A DNA stretch of 64,000 bases, from assembly GCA_016208425.1 (NCBI GenBank), contig JACQYA010000078.1, positions 16,579 to 80,578 of the forward strand, given 5' to 3'. Below the pieces are notes generated by a model that was not told the DNA's origin, did not search any database, and saw only the letters and a list, made by a program, of their open reading frames with translations. This document shows, in pieces, positions 20,001 through 27,280 of this stretch (the first letter of the stretch is position 1; the number at the start of each line of letters is the position of its first letter). The stretch is from Betaproteobacteria bacterium. GTDB lineage: Bacteria > Pseudomonadota > Gammaproteobacteria > Burkholderiales > Rhodocyclaceae. The position numbers and the translations under genes were made by a program.

Positions 20001-21267
20001 CCGATTTGACGATGCGGTGGTTGCGGCCGATCAGTTCCTCGCGGCTATAGCCGCTGATTTCGCAGAATTTGCGGTTGGCGTCGATGATGCTGCCGTCCGG
20101 GGACGAGACGGAAACGATGGCGTGCGGTTCGAGCGCGCTCCGCAGGTTTTTCAACTGGCGCCAGGCCTGGCGGCGCTGGCGGTACGCCGCTTCAAACATG
20201 CGGAACTGCCGCGCCCGCGCCGTGACGGCCGCCACCAGCAGGCGCGCATCGGCCGGTTTGCCCAAATAATCCTCGCCGCCGGCCTGCCGGGCATCGAGCT
20301 GGTGTTCGAGATCGGCGCAAGCCGACAGGAAGATCACCGGCAGGCGGGCGAAACGCTTGTCGCGGCGGAACAACGCGGCAAGATCCGTCCCCCGGCAGGC
20401 CGGCATTTCGACATCGAGCACGCAGACTTCGGGCGCGAACCCGTCGAGAGCTTCGCGCGCGGCGACCGGATCGTCGGCGGCCAGCACCTCGAAACCGGCG
20501 TCGCGCAGTATGCCGGCGTGTGCCGCCAGCACGCTGCGGTCGTCGTCGACCAGCAGAACGCGATACGCCGTGCGCGGCATCCAGGCCAGACCCGCCAGCT
20601 CGGAAATCAGCCGGTGTACCTCCAGGGGGGCATCGAGCAGCAGGCGGGCGCCGGATTGCCGCGCCTTGACCTGGGAGCGGAAGTCGCCGGTATCGGCCAC
20701 GGCGACCAGAACCGGGCGCGCCGCGCCTTTGGCGGCGGCTTCGCGCGGTGCGCCGGCAACGCGGTCCGCATGCCCGGCCAGCCAGGAGGCTCCGGCCAGC
20801 AGTACGGTTGGGCCGGTGGCGGCGACCGCCGCCGGCGATTCGATCCCGGCGGCGTGCTCGACGGCAAACCCCAGCGCGCGCAGGCTCCGCAAGACGCCTG
20901 TTCCGGGATCGAAGCCGTCGCCCAAGGCCACGAAAGTCCACTTGTCCGGCTCTGCCGGCAGAACGCCGCGATCCACCCTGTCCGGCAGATAACCGTCTTG
21001 CATCGCCCTGGCGAGTTCTGCGGCGGAGACCAGGGCGGGCGCCAGGCGATCCGCGCCCGGCGCCTCGCGCACGAACTCGCCCAGCACCTGGGCCAGCGCG
21101 TCGGCGCGCCCGACGCCTTCCAGCCAATCCGCGCGCCTGGCTTCGCCCATCGCCGCCGACACGGCATGGATCAAGCGCTGCCCGCGCAGGCGATCCCATC
21201 CGTCGGCGGTCAGCTTGGCCGACAGCTCGCGGATCTCGCGAGCCAGTTCGTGGCACTTTTGAGTCAC
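17074..21267 (-). CDS. Giant multi-receiver / PAS / GAF / Hpt / EAL signalling protein without a kinase domain
   Basis: A 1,397-residue cytoplasmic protein. A helical N-terminus (1-105) leads to a receiver-like fold lacking the phospho-acceptor (about 108-225). REC1 spans 235-355 (D285). PAS lies at 375-490, containing SGYSREELIGRNHRIVKSGH. GAF lies at 500-665. REC2 spans 728-845 (D778), Hpt 890-985 (H932 in MHKLKSPARMVG) and REC3 1007-1125 (D1060). A C-terminal EAL c-di-GMP phosphodiesterase domain begins near 1145. The EAL catalytic motifs are kept: VEALARW (E1178), NMSANWL, EITETG, DDFGTGYSSL, KLDRSFV and AEGVET. No HisKA, HATPase or GGDEF is present, so phosphate must come from a partner kinase, probably the hybrid kinase encoded next. 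The likely output is lowering of c-di-GMP. The next gene is 127 bp downstream. Confidence 0.9.
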   Translation of the reverse strand: MTQKCHELAREIRELSAKLTADGWDRLRGQRLIHAVSAAMGEARRADWLEGVGRADALAQVLGEFVREAPGADRLAPALVSAAELARAMQDGYLPDRVDRGVLPAEPDKWTFVALGDGFDPGTGVLRSLRALGFAVEHAAGIESPAAVAATGPTVLLAGASWLAGHADRVAGAPREAAAKGAARPVLVAVADTGDFRSQVKARQSGARLLLDAPLEVHRLISELAGLAWMPRTAYRVLLVDDDRSVLAAHAGILRDAGFEVLAADDPVAAREALDGFAPEVCVLDVEMPACRGTDLAALFRRDKRFARLPVIFLSACADLEHQLDARQAGGEDYLGKPADARLLVAAVTARARQFRMFEAAYRQRRQAWRQLKNLRSALEPHAIVSVSSPDGSIIDANRKFCEISGYSREELIGRNHRIVKSGHHPPAVFEEMWQTISGGRMWQGEVQNRRKDGSHYWVQSTIVPILDEHGLPEQYISIRTDITGHKRAQAEQERQGRLLDAIRRALQHFIVAYDLASTSAMLLDAMLLLTDSGYGFIGEVLHDPDDTPYLKTHALSGIKWNEASRRLYERAQAKGMEFRKLDSLYGALLRTGETVIANDPANDPRCDVLPEGHPPVHAFIGVPIHVGKALVGMIGLTNRPGGYDPATVEFLAPVAATYADILEAVRQRHFQRQVIDDLVKRQAGGRLEADRCGSGRSFPARDDVPQPRAAGEIRPLPPSVAQGADRRRILVAEDNPANQALLRMQLDALGYVADIAGDGTVALAKWQAGGHDLILADRNMPGMDGLALARAIRSTEKENGSYTPIVAITAAHHPSELAACREAGMDDALPKPIDLDDLGRLLARWLPRASPVSPASGVSHPPPAGDTPAALAGEARATLDTHCLAHNVGSSDPARLRELVDLFTATVHAELPVCRLLLKSGDGHGLALVMHKLKSPARMVGALRFAGLAESLESAGRGGRLSAAAVLLRDLEHAVHDVEAAALQIAGAAAPTLAEVALPPAEALPRRVLVVDDDPLARRQISILLSALGVDETLAVDGGEAALAELGWASEKFDQLIIDLKMPGMDGIELLRRLAESGYRGCLIVASGVEDRLLQTAAELARAKGLFLRGTLKKPVTLEALAALMLAPCERSKRVVAPHGAVAVSPDDIREGISRDEFSVHFQPKVEVGALRVVGVEALARWQRADGPVAPDTFIGAAERHGLIARLSEVLVTKALIGGVRLAEAGFPLSLAVNMSANWLSDLRLPEFIQDSIEATGFLAQNLILEITETGVMADVETSLDVMSRLRLKDFKLSIDDFGTGYSSLEQLQRIPFGELKLDRSFVRGAAEKPATRAILASTIEMARKLKLSTVAEGVETQGDLDLVRGLGCDLAQGWLIARAMPVEELIEWLRARDAR

Positions 21268-21671
21268 ACCCGCACGCCTTCGGGACGCCGGTTGACGGGG
21301 CGTCGCGGTTCGGGAAGCGGCGCTTGCCCGCCCGTCTGGTATTTGCTCATGTTGCTTTCGACGCTTCTGGTCTGAACGGTAGTTCCACTATTCCATTTGC
21401 CCGGCCAAACGCGGAATATCTTTCCGCATCAAGCGCGTATCATGCCACGCAAAGACGTGCGGAGGAAAGGGAAACAGCGGAAAAACAGCGGGGAAATTGC
21501 GGGAGAAATACCGGGGGGATGCCAAAAAAGCCCGTAGGATGCCACGCAACATCGGCGGGAAATGACGGCGCTGAAATGGTATCCGCAGCCAACGCCGGCA
21601 TGTCGGCCGTATCCGCCAGTTTATACTGCACCGGATTCCCCGCACTTTCCAGCACTTTTACTTTCCCCGCA
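21268..21671 (+). other. Divergent intergenic region with no recognisable gene
   Basis: About 400 bp between the EAL-protein gene (reverse strand) and the SpeE-like gene (forward). The SpeE frame stays open far upstream, but this part has no family similarity and is Ser/Arg/Pro-rich, so I treat it as non-coding. An 11-base word ATGCCACGCAA occurs twice, about 100 bp apart (near 21439 and 21540). I see no convincing promoter, terminator or RNA. Confidence 0.5.
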
Positions 21672-23171
21672 ATGAACCACGCCCTGCTTTTTTCCGTGTT
21701 TGTCGTCGCCTCCTGCGGGCTGGCTTATGAGTTGATCGCCGGCGCGCTGGCGAGCTATCTGCTGGGCGATTCGATCACGCAGTTTTCTACGGTGATCGGC
21801 GCCTACCTGTTCGCGATGGGCGCCGGCTCCTGGCTGTCGCGCTACGTGCTGTGCGATCTGGTGGCGCGCTTCGTGCAAATCGAGCTGATGGTCGGCGTGC
21901 TCGGCGGCTTCTCGGCGGCGGGGCTGTTCTTCGTTTTCGTCTGGTTCTCGGCGCCGTTCAAGCTGGCGCTGTATCTGGCGGTGTCCGGCATCGGCGTGCT
22001 GGTCGGGCTGGAGATCCCGCTCATCATGCGTATCCTGAAACGCGATCTGGCGTTCAAGGATCTGGTGTCGCAGGTGCTGACCTTCGATTATCTCGGCGCG
22101 CTAGCTGTTTCCATCCTTTTCCCGCTGCTGCTCGTGCCGCATCTCGGGCTGGTGCGTAGCGGCCTGCTGTTCGGCCTGCTCAACGTGCTGGTCGCGCTGT
22201 GGGCCTTGTGGCTGTTCCGCGACCGGTTGCAACACGCAGGCGGGCTGCGCGCGCAGGGGCTGGTGTCGCTGCTCGCGCTGCTCGCCGGCTTCGCCGCCGC
22301 CGGGCAGTTTACCTCGCTGGCCGAGGCGCACCTGTACGCCGACGAGATTGTGTACGCGGAAAGCACGCCCTACCAGCGCATCGTCGTCACGCGCTGGAAG
22401 GACGATCTGCGCCTGCATCTGAACAATAATTTGCAGTTCAGCTCGCGCGACGAATACCGCTACCACGAGGCACTGGTGCATCCTGGGTTGGCGGCGCTGC
22501 CCGGCGCGCGCCGGGTGCTGGTGCTGGGCGGCGGCGACGGGCTGGCCGTGCGCGAGATCCTGAAATACCCGCAGGTCGAGACGGTGATCCTGGTCGATCT
22601 CGACCCGGCGATGACCGCGCTGTTTTCCACCGCGCCGCCGCTGCGCAAGCTGAACAACGATGCGCTGCTCTCGCCCAGGGTGCGCGTCGTCAACGCCGAC
22701 GCGCTGCAATGGCTGGAAAGCAACGACGAGCCGTTCGATTTCGTCGTCGCGGATTTCCCCGACCCGTCCAACTTCGCCATCGGAAAACTGTACAGCGCGG
22801 CTTTTTACCGCCTGCTCGACAAACATCTGGCCGAGGGCGCGCTGGCCGTGATCCAGTCGACGTCGCCGCTTTACGCCCGGCAATCGTTCTGGTGCGTGGT
22901 GGCGACGCTGGAGAGCGTCGGCCTCGTCGCCACGCCGTATCACGCGCTGGTGCCGTCGTTCGGCGAGTGGGGCTTCGTGCTCGCCGGCCGCCGCGCCTAC
23001 CGGCCGCCGGCCGCTTACGCGGTCGATACGCGATTTTTGACGCCGGAAGACACGCCCGCGTTGTTCCGGTTCCCGAAGGACATGGCGCGCGTCGACGCCG
23101 AGGTCAACCGCCTGAACACGCAGGTGCTGGTGCGCTATTTCGAGAAGGAATGGCGGCAAGTGATCCGCTGA
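21672..23171 (+). CDS. Membrane-anchored spermidine synthase-like protein
   Basis: A 499-residue protein with two halves. Residues 1-215 are hydrophobic, with about seven transmembrane helices. Residues 225-499 form a polyamine aminopropyltransferase (SpeE) domain. The nucleotide motif is VLVLGGGDGLAVREI (about 282-296) and the catalytic-Asp region reads VVADFPDPS, where E. coli SpeE has SDCTDP. The entry STPYQRIVVT matches the SpeE SxYQ motif. SpeE transfers the aminopropyl group of decarboxylated S-adenosylmethionine to a polyamine acceptor; the substrate of membrane-fused forms is unproven. ATG 21672 was chosen because the hydrophobic half begins there. A speD gene lies downstream, now separated by a restriction-modification pair and an FAD lipoprotein gene. 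Confidence 0.88.
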   Translation: MNHALLFSVFVVASCGLAYELIAGALASYLLGDSITQFSTVIGAYLFAMGAGSWLSRYVLCDLVARFVQIELMVGVLGGFSAAGLFFVFVWFSAPFKLALYLAVSGIGVLVGLEIPLIMRILKRDLAFKDLVSQVLTFDYLGALAVSILFPLLLVPHLGLVRSGLLFGLLNVLVALWALWLFRDRLQHAGGLRAQGLVSLLALLAGFAAAGQFTSLAEAHLYADEIVYAESTPYQRIVVTRWKDDLRLHLNNNLQFSSRDEYRYHEALVHPGLAALPGARRVLVLGGGDGLAVREILKYPQVETVILVDLDPAMTALFSTAPPLRKLNNDALLSPRVRVVNADALQWLESNDEPFDFVVADFPDPSNFAIGKLYSAAFYRLLDKHLAEGALAVIQSTSPLYARQSFWCVVATLESVGLVATPYHALVPSFGEWGFVLAGRRAYRPPAAYAVDTRFLTPEDTPALFRFPKDMARVDAEVNRLNTQVLVRYFEKEWRQVIR

Positions 23172-23247
23172 GCGGTTTCCAGACGGCTTCAACATGACCA
23201 TCGCAGCATGAGAAAATCGACCTCCCCGATTCTGGAAATATTGACGC

Positions 23248-23895
23248 ATGAAACCGCAAGCGTTTGATCGAAGCGAGCATGTTTATAGAAACGAGGCCTT
23301 TGTCGAACTGGTCAAAGATGCGGTCAGGTTCTTTAATGGCACGCCTGTCCACACGCTTCCCCCACCAGAATCATTTCTTGGAACAGGGGTGTACGCGCTC
23401 TACTACACAGGTAGTAATCCTCTGTACAAACGATACGCCGAGCTAAACCGCCTTTCATACGGTTATCCCATCTACGTGGGCAAAGCCGTTCCCAAAGGAT
23501 GGAGGCAAGCCCGCTCATCTGACAACGCACTAAATCAATCTCGCGAACTAATCGGTCGCCTGCGAGAGCATGGAAGGAGCATTACCCTTGGTGCCGAACT
23601 GGCGCTGGAGGATTTCATGTGCCACTTCGTCATTTTTGAAGAGGAGGGCTCAGACATGATCAGCACGATTGAAGCCGCCCTCATTAAACTAAATAAACCG
23701 CTCTGGAATACTGCCGTTGATGGATTTGGAAATCACGACCCCGGAAGCGGTCGATACGAACAAGCCAAATCAGATTGGGATGTCATCCACGAAGGCAGGG
23801 CTTGGGCGAATAAGTGCAATGGGAAACATGCCGAAAAAAGCATCATAATTTCCAATATTCGCCTTCATCTCAAGAAGTTGGGGTCGGCGCAATGA
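23248..23895 (+). CDS. Type II restriction endonuclease, GIY-YIG family (Eco29kI-like)
   Basis: A 215-residue protein with a GIY-YIG nuclease core: GVY at 47-49, YPIYVGKAVPKGWR from 73, a metal-binding Glu in STIEAALIKLNKPLWN (about E142) and the terminal Asn near 154. The long insert between GVYALYYTG and the YIG-type strand, and the KAVPKGWR motif, fit Eco29kI-type restriction enzymes, which cut CCGCGG. The exact specificity here is inference. The coding sequence is clearly AT-richer than its neighbours, with different codon choice. Its TGA stop overlaps the methyltransferase ATG (ATGA). Together they form a compact, probably acquired, restriction-modification unit inside the polyamine cluster. 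Confidence 0.85.
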   Translation: MKPQAFDRSEHVYRNEAFVELVKDAVRFFNGTPVHTLPPPESFLGTGVYALYYTGSNPLYKRYAELNRLSYGYPIYVGKAVPKGWRQARSSDNALNQSRELIGRLREHGRSITLGAELALEDFMCHFVIFEEEGSDMISTIEAALIKLNKPLWNTAVDGFGNHDPGSGRYEQAKSDWDVIHEGRAWANKCNGKHAEKSIIISNIRLHLKKLGSAQ

Positions 23896-25061
23896 AAACT
23901 TTTGAGATTTTTTCAGGTGCAGGCGGTCTAGCAAAAGGCTTGGAGTTGTCAGGATTTGAGCATACAGCCTTCGTTGAGTTTAATAGGCATGCGTGTGAGT
24001 CGCTTTCTGAGAATTTCGACCCGACGCGAGTCTTCTTTGGCGACATAAAAGATTTTGATTTAGACAGCCTTGAGGATATTGACATTGTTGCAGGGGGGCC
24101 GCCATGCCAGCCATTTTCACTGGGTGGCAAGCACAGAGCCGACCAAGACAACCGGGACATGTTTCCATATGCCATACGTGCTATCGAAAAACTCGCACCA
24201 AAAGCATTTGTATTTGAAAATGTAAAAGGCCTGCTTCGCCAAACTTTTTCTGAGTATTTTGAATACATAATCCTCAGATTAAGTTACCCGGATTTTATGT
24301 CTGGTAATGACACCAACTGGAAAAGTCACCTTGATGAACTTCGCAATATTGGCAGCCTTTCTTATGCAGGGAAAAAATACAACGTTCAGTTCAAACTAAT
24401 AAATGCCGCAGATTATGGCGTACCACAGACACGAGAGCGGGTTGTGATTGTTGGAACAAGAGCAGACATCTCATTGCCTTGGTCATTCCCTATTGAAACA
24501 CACTCAGAAGATAGGCTTCTCTGGGACATGTACGTAACGGGTGAATACTGGGTGCGCCACAAAGTACCTAAGCTATTGCAACCTGATTTAGACGCACCAC
24601 TGAGAGAAAGAATATCTCGACTAAAAGGCAAGTACGGAATGTTTGAGCCAGAATTATTGCCATGGCAAACCATGCGGGATGCTTTATTTGATACGCCAGA
24701 CCCAAAATCAGATCATGGAATAATCGACCACATATTTCGGGATGGCGCGCGACCGTATCCAGGGCATACAGGTAGCGATTTCGATTGGCCGTCAAAAACA
24801 ATCAAAGCTGGCGGGCACGGGGTTCCGGGGGGGGAAAACATGATCCGCTTCAATGATGGAAGCGTTCGCTACCTAACGACCTTTGAAGCAAAACGAATTC
24901 AAACTTTTCCTGATGATTTTGTCATTAAAGGCGCGTGGGGTGAGGCTATGCGTCAAATTGGGAACGCGGTACCTGTATTACTTGCAGAAAAAATAGGCTT
25001 AAAGTTAGCGGGGCAACTAAAAGCGTTTAGCCCGGAAATCAACGCGGGCGCTGCGCGATAA
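23892..25061 (+). CDS. DNA (cytosine-5-)-methyltransferase of the same restriction-modification system
   Basis: A 389-residue C5-cytosine methyltransferase, started at the ATG overlapping the endonuclease stop. Motif I is FSGAGGLAKGLE at the N-terminus. Motif IV is GGPPCQPFS with catalytic C72, motif VI is FENVKGL, motif VIII is QTRERVVIVG and motif X is IGNAVPVLLAEKIG. The target-recognition region lies between about 215 and 320. It would protect the host from the adjacent GIY-YIG enzyme by methylating its site. The gene is AT-rich like its partner, a sign of horizontal transfer. The frame extends upstream to 23814, but that part lies inside the endonuclease gene. Confidence 0.95.
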   Translation: MKTFEIFSGAGGLAKGLELSGFEHTAFVEFNRHACESLSENFDPTRVFFGDIKDFDLDSLEDIDIVAGGPPCQPFSLGGKHRADQDNRDMFPYAIRAIEKLAPKAFVFENVKGLLRQTFSEYFEYIILRLSYPDFMSGNDTNWKSHLDELRNIGSLSYAGKKYNVQFKLINAADYGVPQTRERVVIVGTRADISLPWSFPIETHSEDRLLWDMYVTGEYWVRHKVPKLLQPDLDAPLRERISRLKGKYGMFEPELLPWQTMRDALFDTPDPKSDHGIIDHIFRDGARPYPGHTGSDFDWPSKTIKAGGHGVPGGENMIRFNDGSVRYLTTFEAKRIQTFPDDFVIKGAWGEAMRQIGNAVPVLLAEKIGLKLAGQLKAFSPEINAGAAR

Positions 25062-25119
25062 AGGCGCGTGGCGCCGCTTACTGACCGAAGAAAATTGCCC
25101 GGCAAAGAAGTGACTTTCC

Positions 25120-26769
25120 ATGCATCGGCGTGATTTCCTGAACGCGTTGACTGTGGTTGGCTTTGCCGGCTTATCCGCATGCGACAGTTCGTTCAAGCCA
25201 CCTTTGCCGCCCGGCGAGCTGTTCGGCGCTTCGTCAGACCTTGGTCATCGTCTGCGCAAAGCGGATTTTCCGCCGCCTTCCGAAACGCGCCACGTCCCCG
25301 TCGCCATCGTCGGCGCCGGCATCGGCGGGTTGGCCGCCGGATGGAAGCTGGCGAAATCGGGATTCGGCGACTTTCTGCTGGTCGAGATGGAGGGCGAACC
25401 GGGCGGCAATTCGCGCGCCGGCCGCAACGAGACGAGCGCCTATCCGTGGGGCGCGCACTATCTGCCGCTGCCGGCGCGCGAGGCGACAGCGGTGCGCGAA
25501 CTGCTCGCTGAACTCGGTGTGCTGCAAGGCGATCCGCGCGCCGCAAGACCGCGCTACGATGAGCGCTACCTCTGCGCCGCGCCGCAGGAGCGCCTGTACC
25601 GCAACGGTTTCTGGCAGGAGGGCGTGCTGCCGCACGGCGGCCTCGATCCCGCCGAGCACGGGCAGGTCCGGCGCTTTCACGAGCTGATGGACGGCTTCAA
25701 AAAACGGCGCGACGCGCGGGGTCGACGCGCTTTCGCGCTGCCGATGGCGCTCTCCAGCCACGATGCCGACCTGCTCGCGCTAGACCGGATCACGATGCGC
25801 GGCTGGTTGCTCGCGCAGGGGCTGGATTCGCCGCGTCTGCACTGGTACGTGAACTACGCTTGCCGCGACGATTACGGAACGGGCAGCACCGAGGTATCGG
25901 CCTGGGCGGGCATCCACTATTTCGCGAGCCGCGACGGCGAGGCGCTGGGCGCCGGCGGCGACACCGTGCTCACCGCGCCGGAAGGCAACGCCTGGCTGGC
26001 GCGGGGCATGGCGCAGAGCATCCAGAACCGCGCGGGGGACCGGCTACTGACCGGCGCGTTTGTCTGGCGCGTCGCCGACAGCGGGCGGCAAACGGAAATC
26101 GACCTTTGGCTTTCCGCTGAGGCGCGAACTGTCAGGCTGGTCGCCGACCAACTGATCTGGGCCGCACCGCTGTTCCTGCTACCGCATGTCTTCGTCGGCC
26201 ACGACGCGCTGAAAGCCGCCGCGCGCGGCATGAGTTACGCGCCGTGGCTGGTCGCCAACCTGACCCTCTCGCATTTCCCCGACGACCGGTTCGGTGCGCC
26301 GCCGGCGTGGGATAACGTGCTCTACGACAGCCCCGGCCTCGGCTATATCGTCGCCACGCACCAGCAGATGCGGCTGCGGCCGGACGCCACCGTGCTGACC
26401 TATTACCGGGCGTTGAGCGAGATAACGCCGCAGGAAGGCCGCGAGATGCTGCTCGACGCCTCGCGCGAATCGTGGGCGGAACAGATACTCGCCGACCTCG
26501 AAAAGCCACACCCGAACATCCGGCAGGTCACCACCCGCCTCGACGTATTCCGTAACGGCCACGCGATGGTGCGCCCGCTGCCGGGAACGATATGGGGCAC
26601 AGGGGGCAAGGCGCGGCAGCGTTTTGCCGCCGACCGGCCACGCCTGCGTTTCGCGCATGCCGACGCGAGCGGTTTCTCGTTGTTCGAAGAAGCCCAGTAT
26701 CGCGGCGTGCTGGCTGCGGAAAGAACGTTGCGCCGCCTCGGTGTACGATTTGCCTCGTCGCTGGCCTGA
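25120..26769 (+). CDS. FAD-dependent amine oxidase-like lipoprotein
   Basis: A 549-residue protein. The N-terminus MHRRDFLNALTVVGFAGLSAC has a twin-arginine-like start and a lipobox with C21, so it is probably exported and lipid-anchored. A Rossmann FAD-binding motif VAIVGAGIGGLAAGWKL lies at about 61-77, followed by the EMEGEPGGNSRAG loop typical of flavin amine oxidases and protoporphyrinogen oxidase-like enzymes. A C-terminal segment (FSLFEEAQYRGVLAAER) closes the FAD site. Its place between a SpeE-like gene and speD suggests that it acts on a polyamine; the substrate is not known. It follows the restriction-modification pair by 58 bp and returns to high GC. speD starts 15 bp after its stop. 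Confidence 0.8.
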   Translation: MHRRDFLNALTVVGFAGLSACDSSFKPPLPPGELFGASSDLGHRLRKADFPPPSETRHVPVAIVGAGIGGLAAGWKLAKSGFGDFLLVEMEGEPGGNSRAGRNETSAYPWGAHYLPLPAREATAVRELLAELGVLQGDPRAARPRYDERYLCAAPQERLYRNGFWQEGVLPHGGLDPAEHGQVRRFHELMDGFKKRRDARGRRAFALPMALSSHDADLLALDRITMRGWLLAQGLDSPRLHWYVNYACRDDYGTGSTEVSAWAGIHYFASRDGEALGAGGDTVLTAPEGNAWLARGMAQSIQNRAGDRLLTGAFVWRVADSGRQTEIDLWLSAEARTVRLVADQLIWAAPLFLLPHVFVGHDALKAAARGMSYAPWLVANLTLSHFPDDRFGAPPAWDNVLYDSPGLGYIVATHQQMRLRPDATVLTYYRALSEITPQEGREMLLDASRESWAEQILADLEKPHPNIRQVTTRLDVFRNGHAMVRPLPGTIWGTGGKARQRFAADRPRLRFAHADASGFSLFEEAQYRGVLAAERTLRRLGVRFASSLA

Positions 26770-26784
26770 AACAGAGGAGCTGCC

Positions 26785-27204
26785 ATGCACGGGCTACACC
26801 TGATCGCCGAACTGCACCAATGTCGCTGTGCGGCGCGCCTGCTCACCGACGCAGAAGCGCTGCGCAAGCTGTGCCTGAAAGTATGCGACAGACCGGGGCT
26901 GACACCTGTCGGAGCGGTCTTCCACCAGTTCGGCAGCATCGCCAGCCCGGCCGGTGCCACCGGCGCGGTCGTCCTCGCCGAGTCGCATCTGGCCGTGCAC
27001 ACCTGGCCGGAATTGCGGGCGGTAACGCTCGACCTCTATGTCTGCAACTTCAGCCAGGACAACAGCGCTGCGGCGCGCGCCGCCTGCGAGCAGCTGATCG
27101 CAGCCTTCGCGCCCGGGCAGGTCGTGCGGCGAGAGCTGGTGCGCGGCGGAGGAGAAGGATGCCAAGAGGGTGATCCGAGCCGGAAACACGGCGCCGAAGG
27201 CTGA
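26785..27204 (+). CDS. speD: S-adenosylmethionine decarboxylase proenzyme
   Basis: A 139-residue class 1B SpeD. The self-cleavage motif is AESHLAVHTWPE, where S67 becomes the pyruvoyl cofactor. A downstream catalytic Cys is in LYVCNFSQDN. The enzyme makes decarboxylated S-adenosylmethionine, the aminopropyl donor for SpeE-type enzymes such as the one at 21.7 kb. A GAGGAG ribosome site precedes the ATG. The C-terminal 20 residues are polar and extend a little beyond usual SpeD length. It is almost certainly cotranscribed with the FAD lipoprotein gene. Confidence 0.93.
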   Translation: MHGLHLIAELHQCRCAARLLTDAEALRKLCLKVCDRPGLTPVGAVFHQFGSIASPAGATGAVVLAESHLAVHTWPELRAVTLDLYVCNFSQDNSAAARAACEQLIAAFAPGQVVRRELVRGGGEGCQEGDPSRKHGAEG

Positions 27205-27280
27205 TATACTTTCGCGGCGCGCAGCGTTCACGCTGGCCTGGAACGAACGCCAACCGAAATCCAATATCCGAGGGAGCTCC

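Noticed and set aside
21430..21560. Repeated ATGCCACGCAA words as a start of a repeat array or CRISPR
   Set aside because: Only two copies about 100 bp apart without regular spacing or palindrome.
20748..21671. A long open frame in phase with, and upstream of, the SpeE-like gene
   Set aside because: It lies mostly antisense to the EAL-protein gene, is Arg/Pro/Ser-rich with no recognisable domain, and the real hydrophobic start MNHALLFSV is at 21672.
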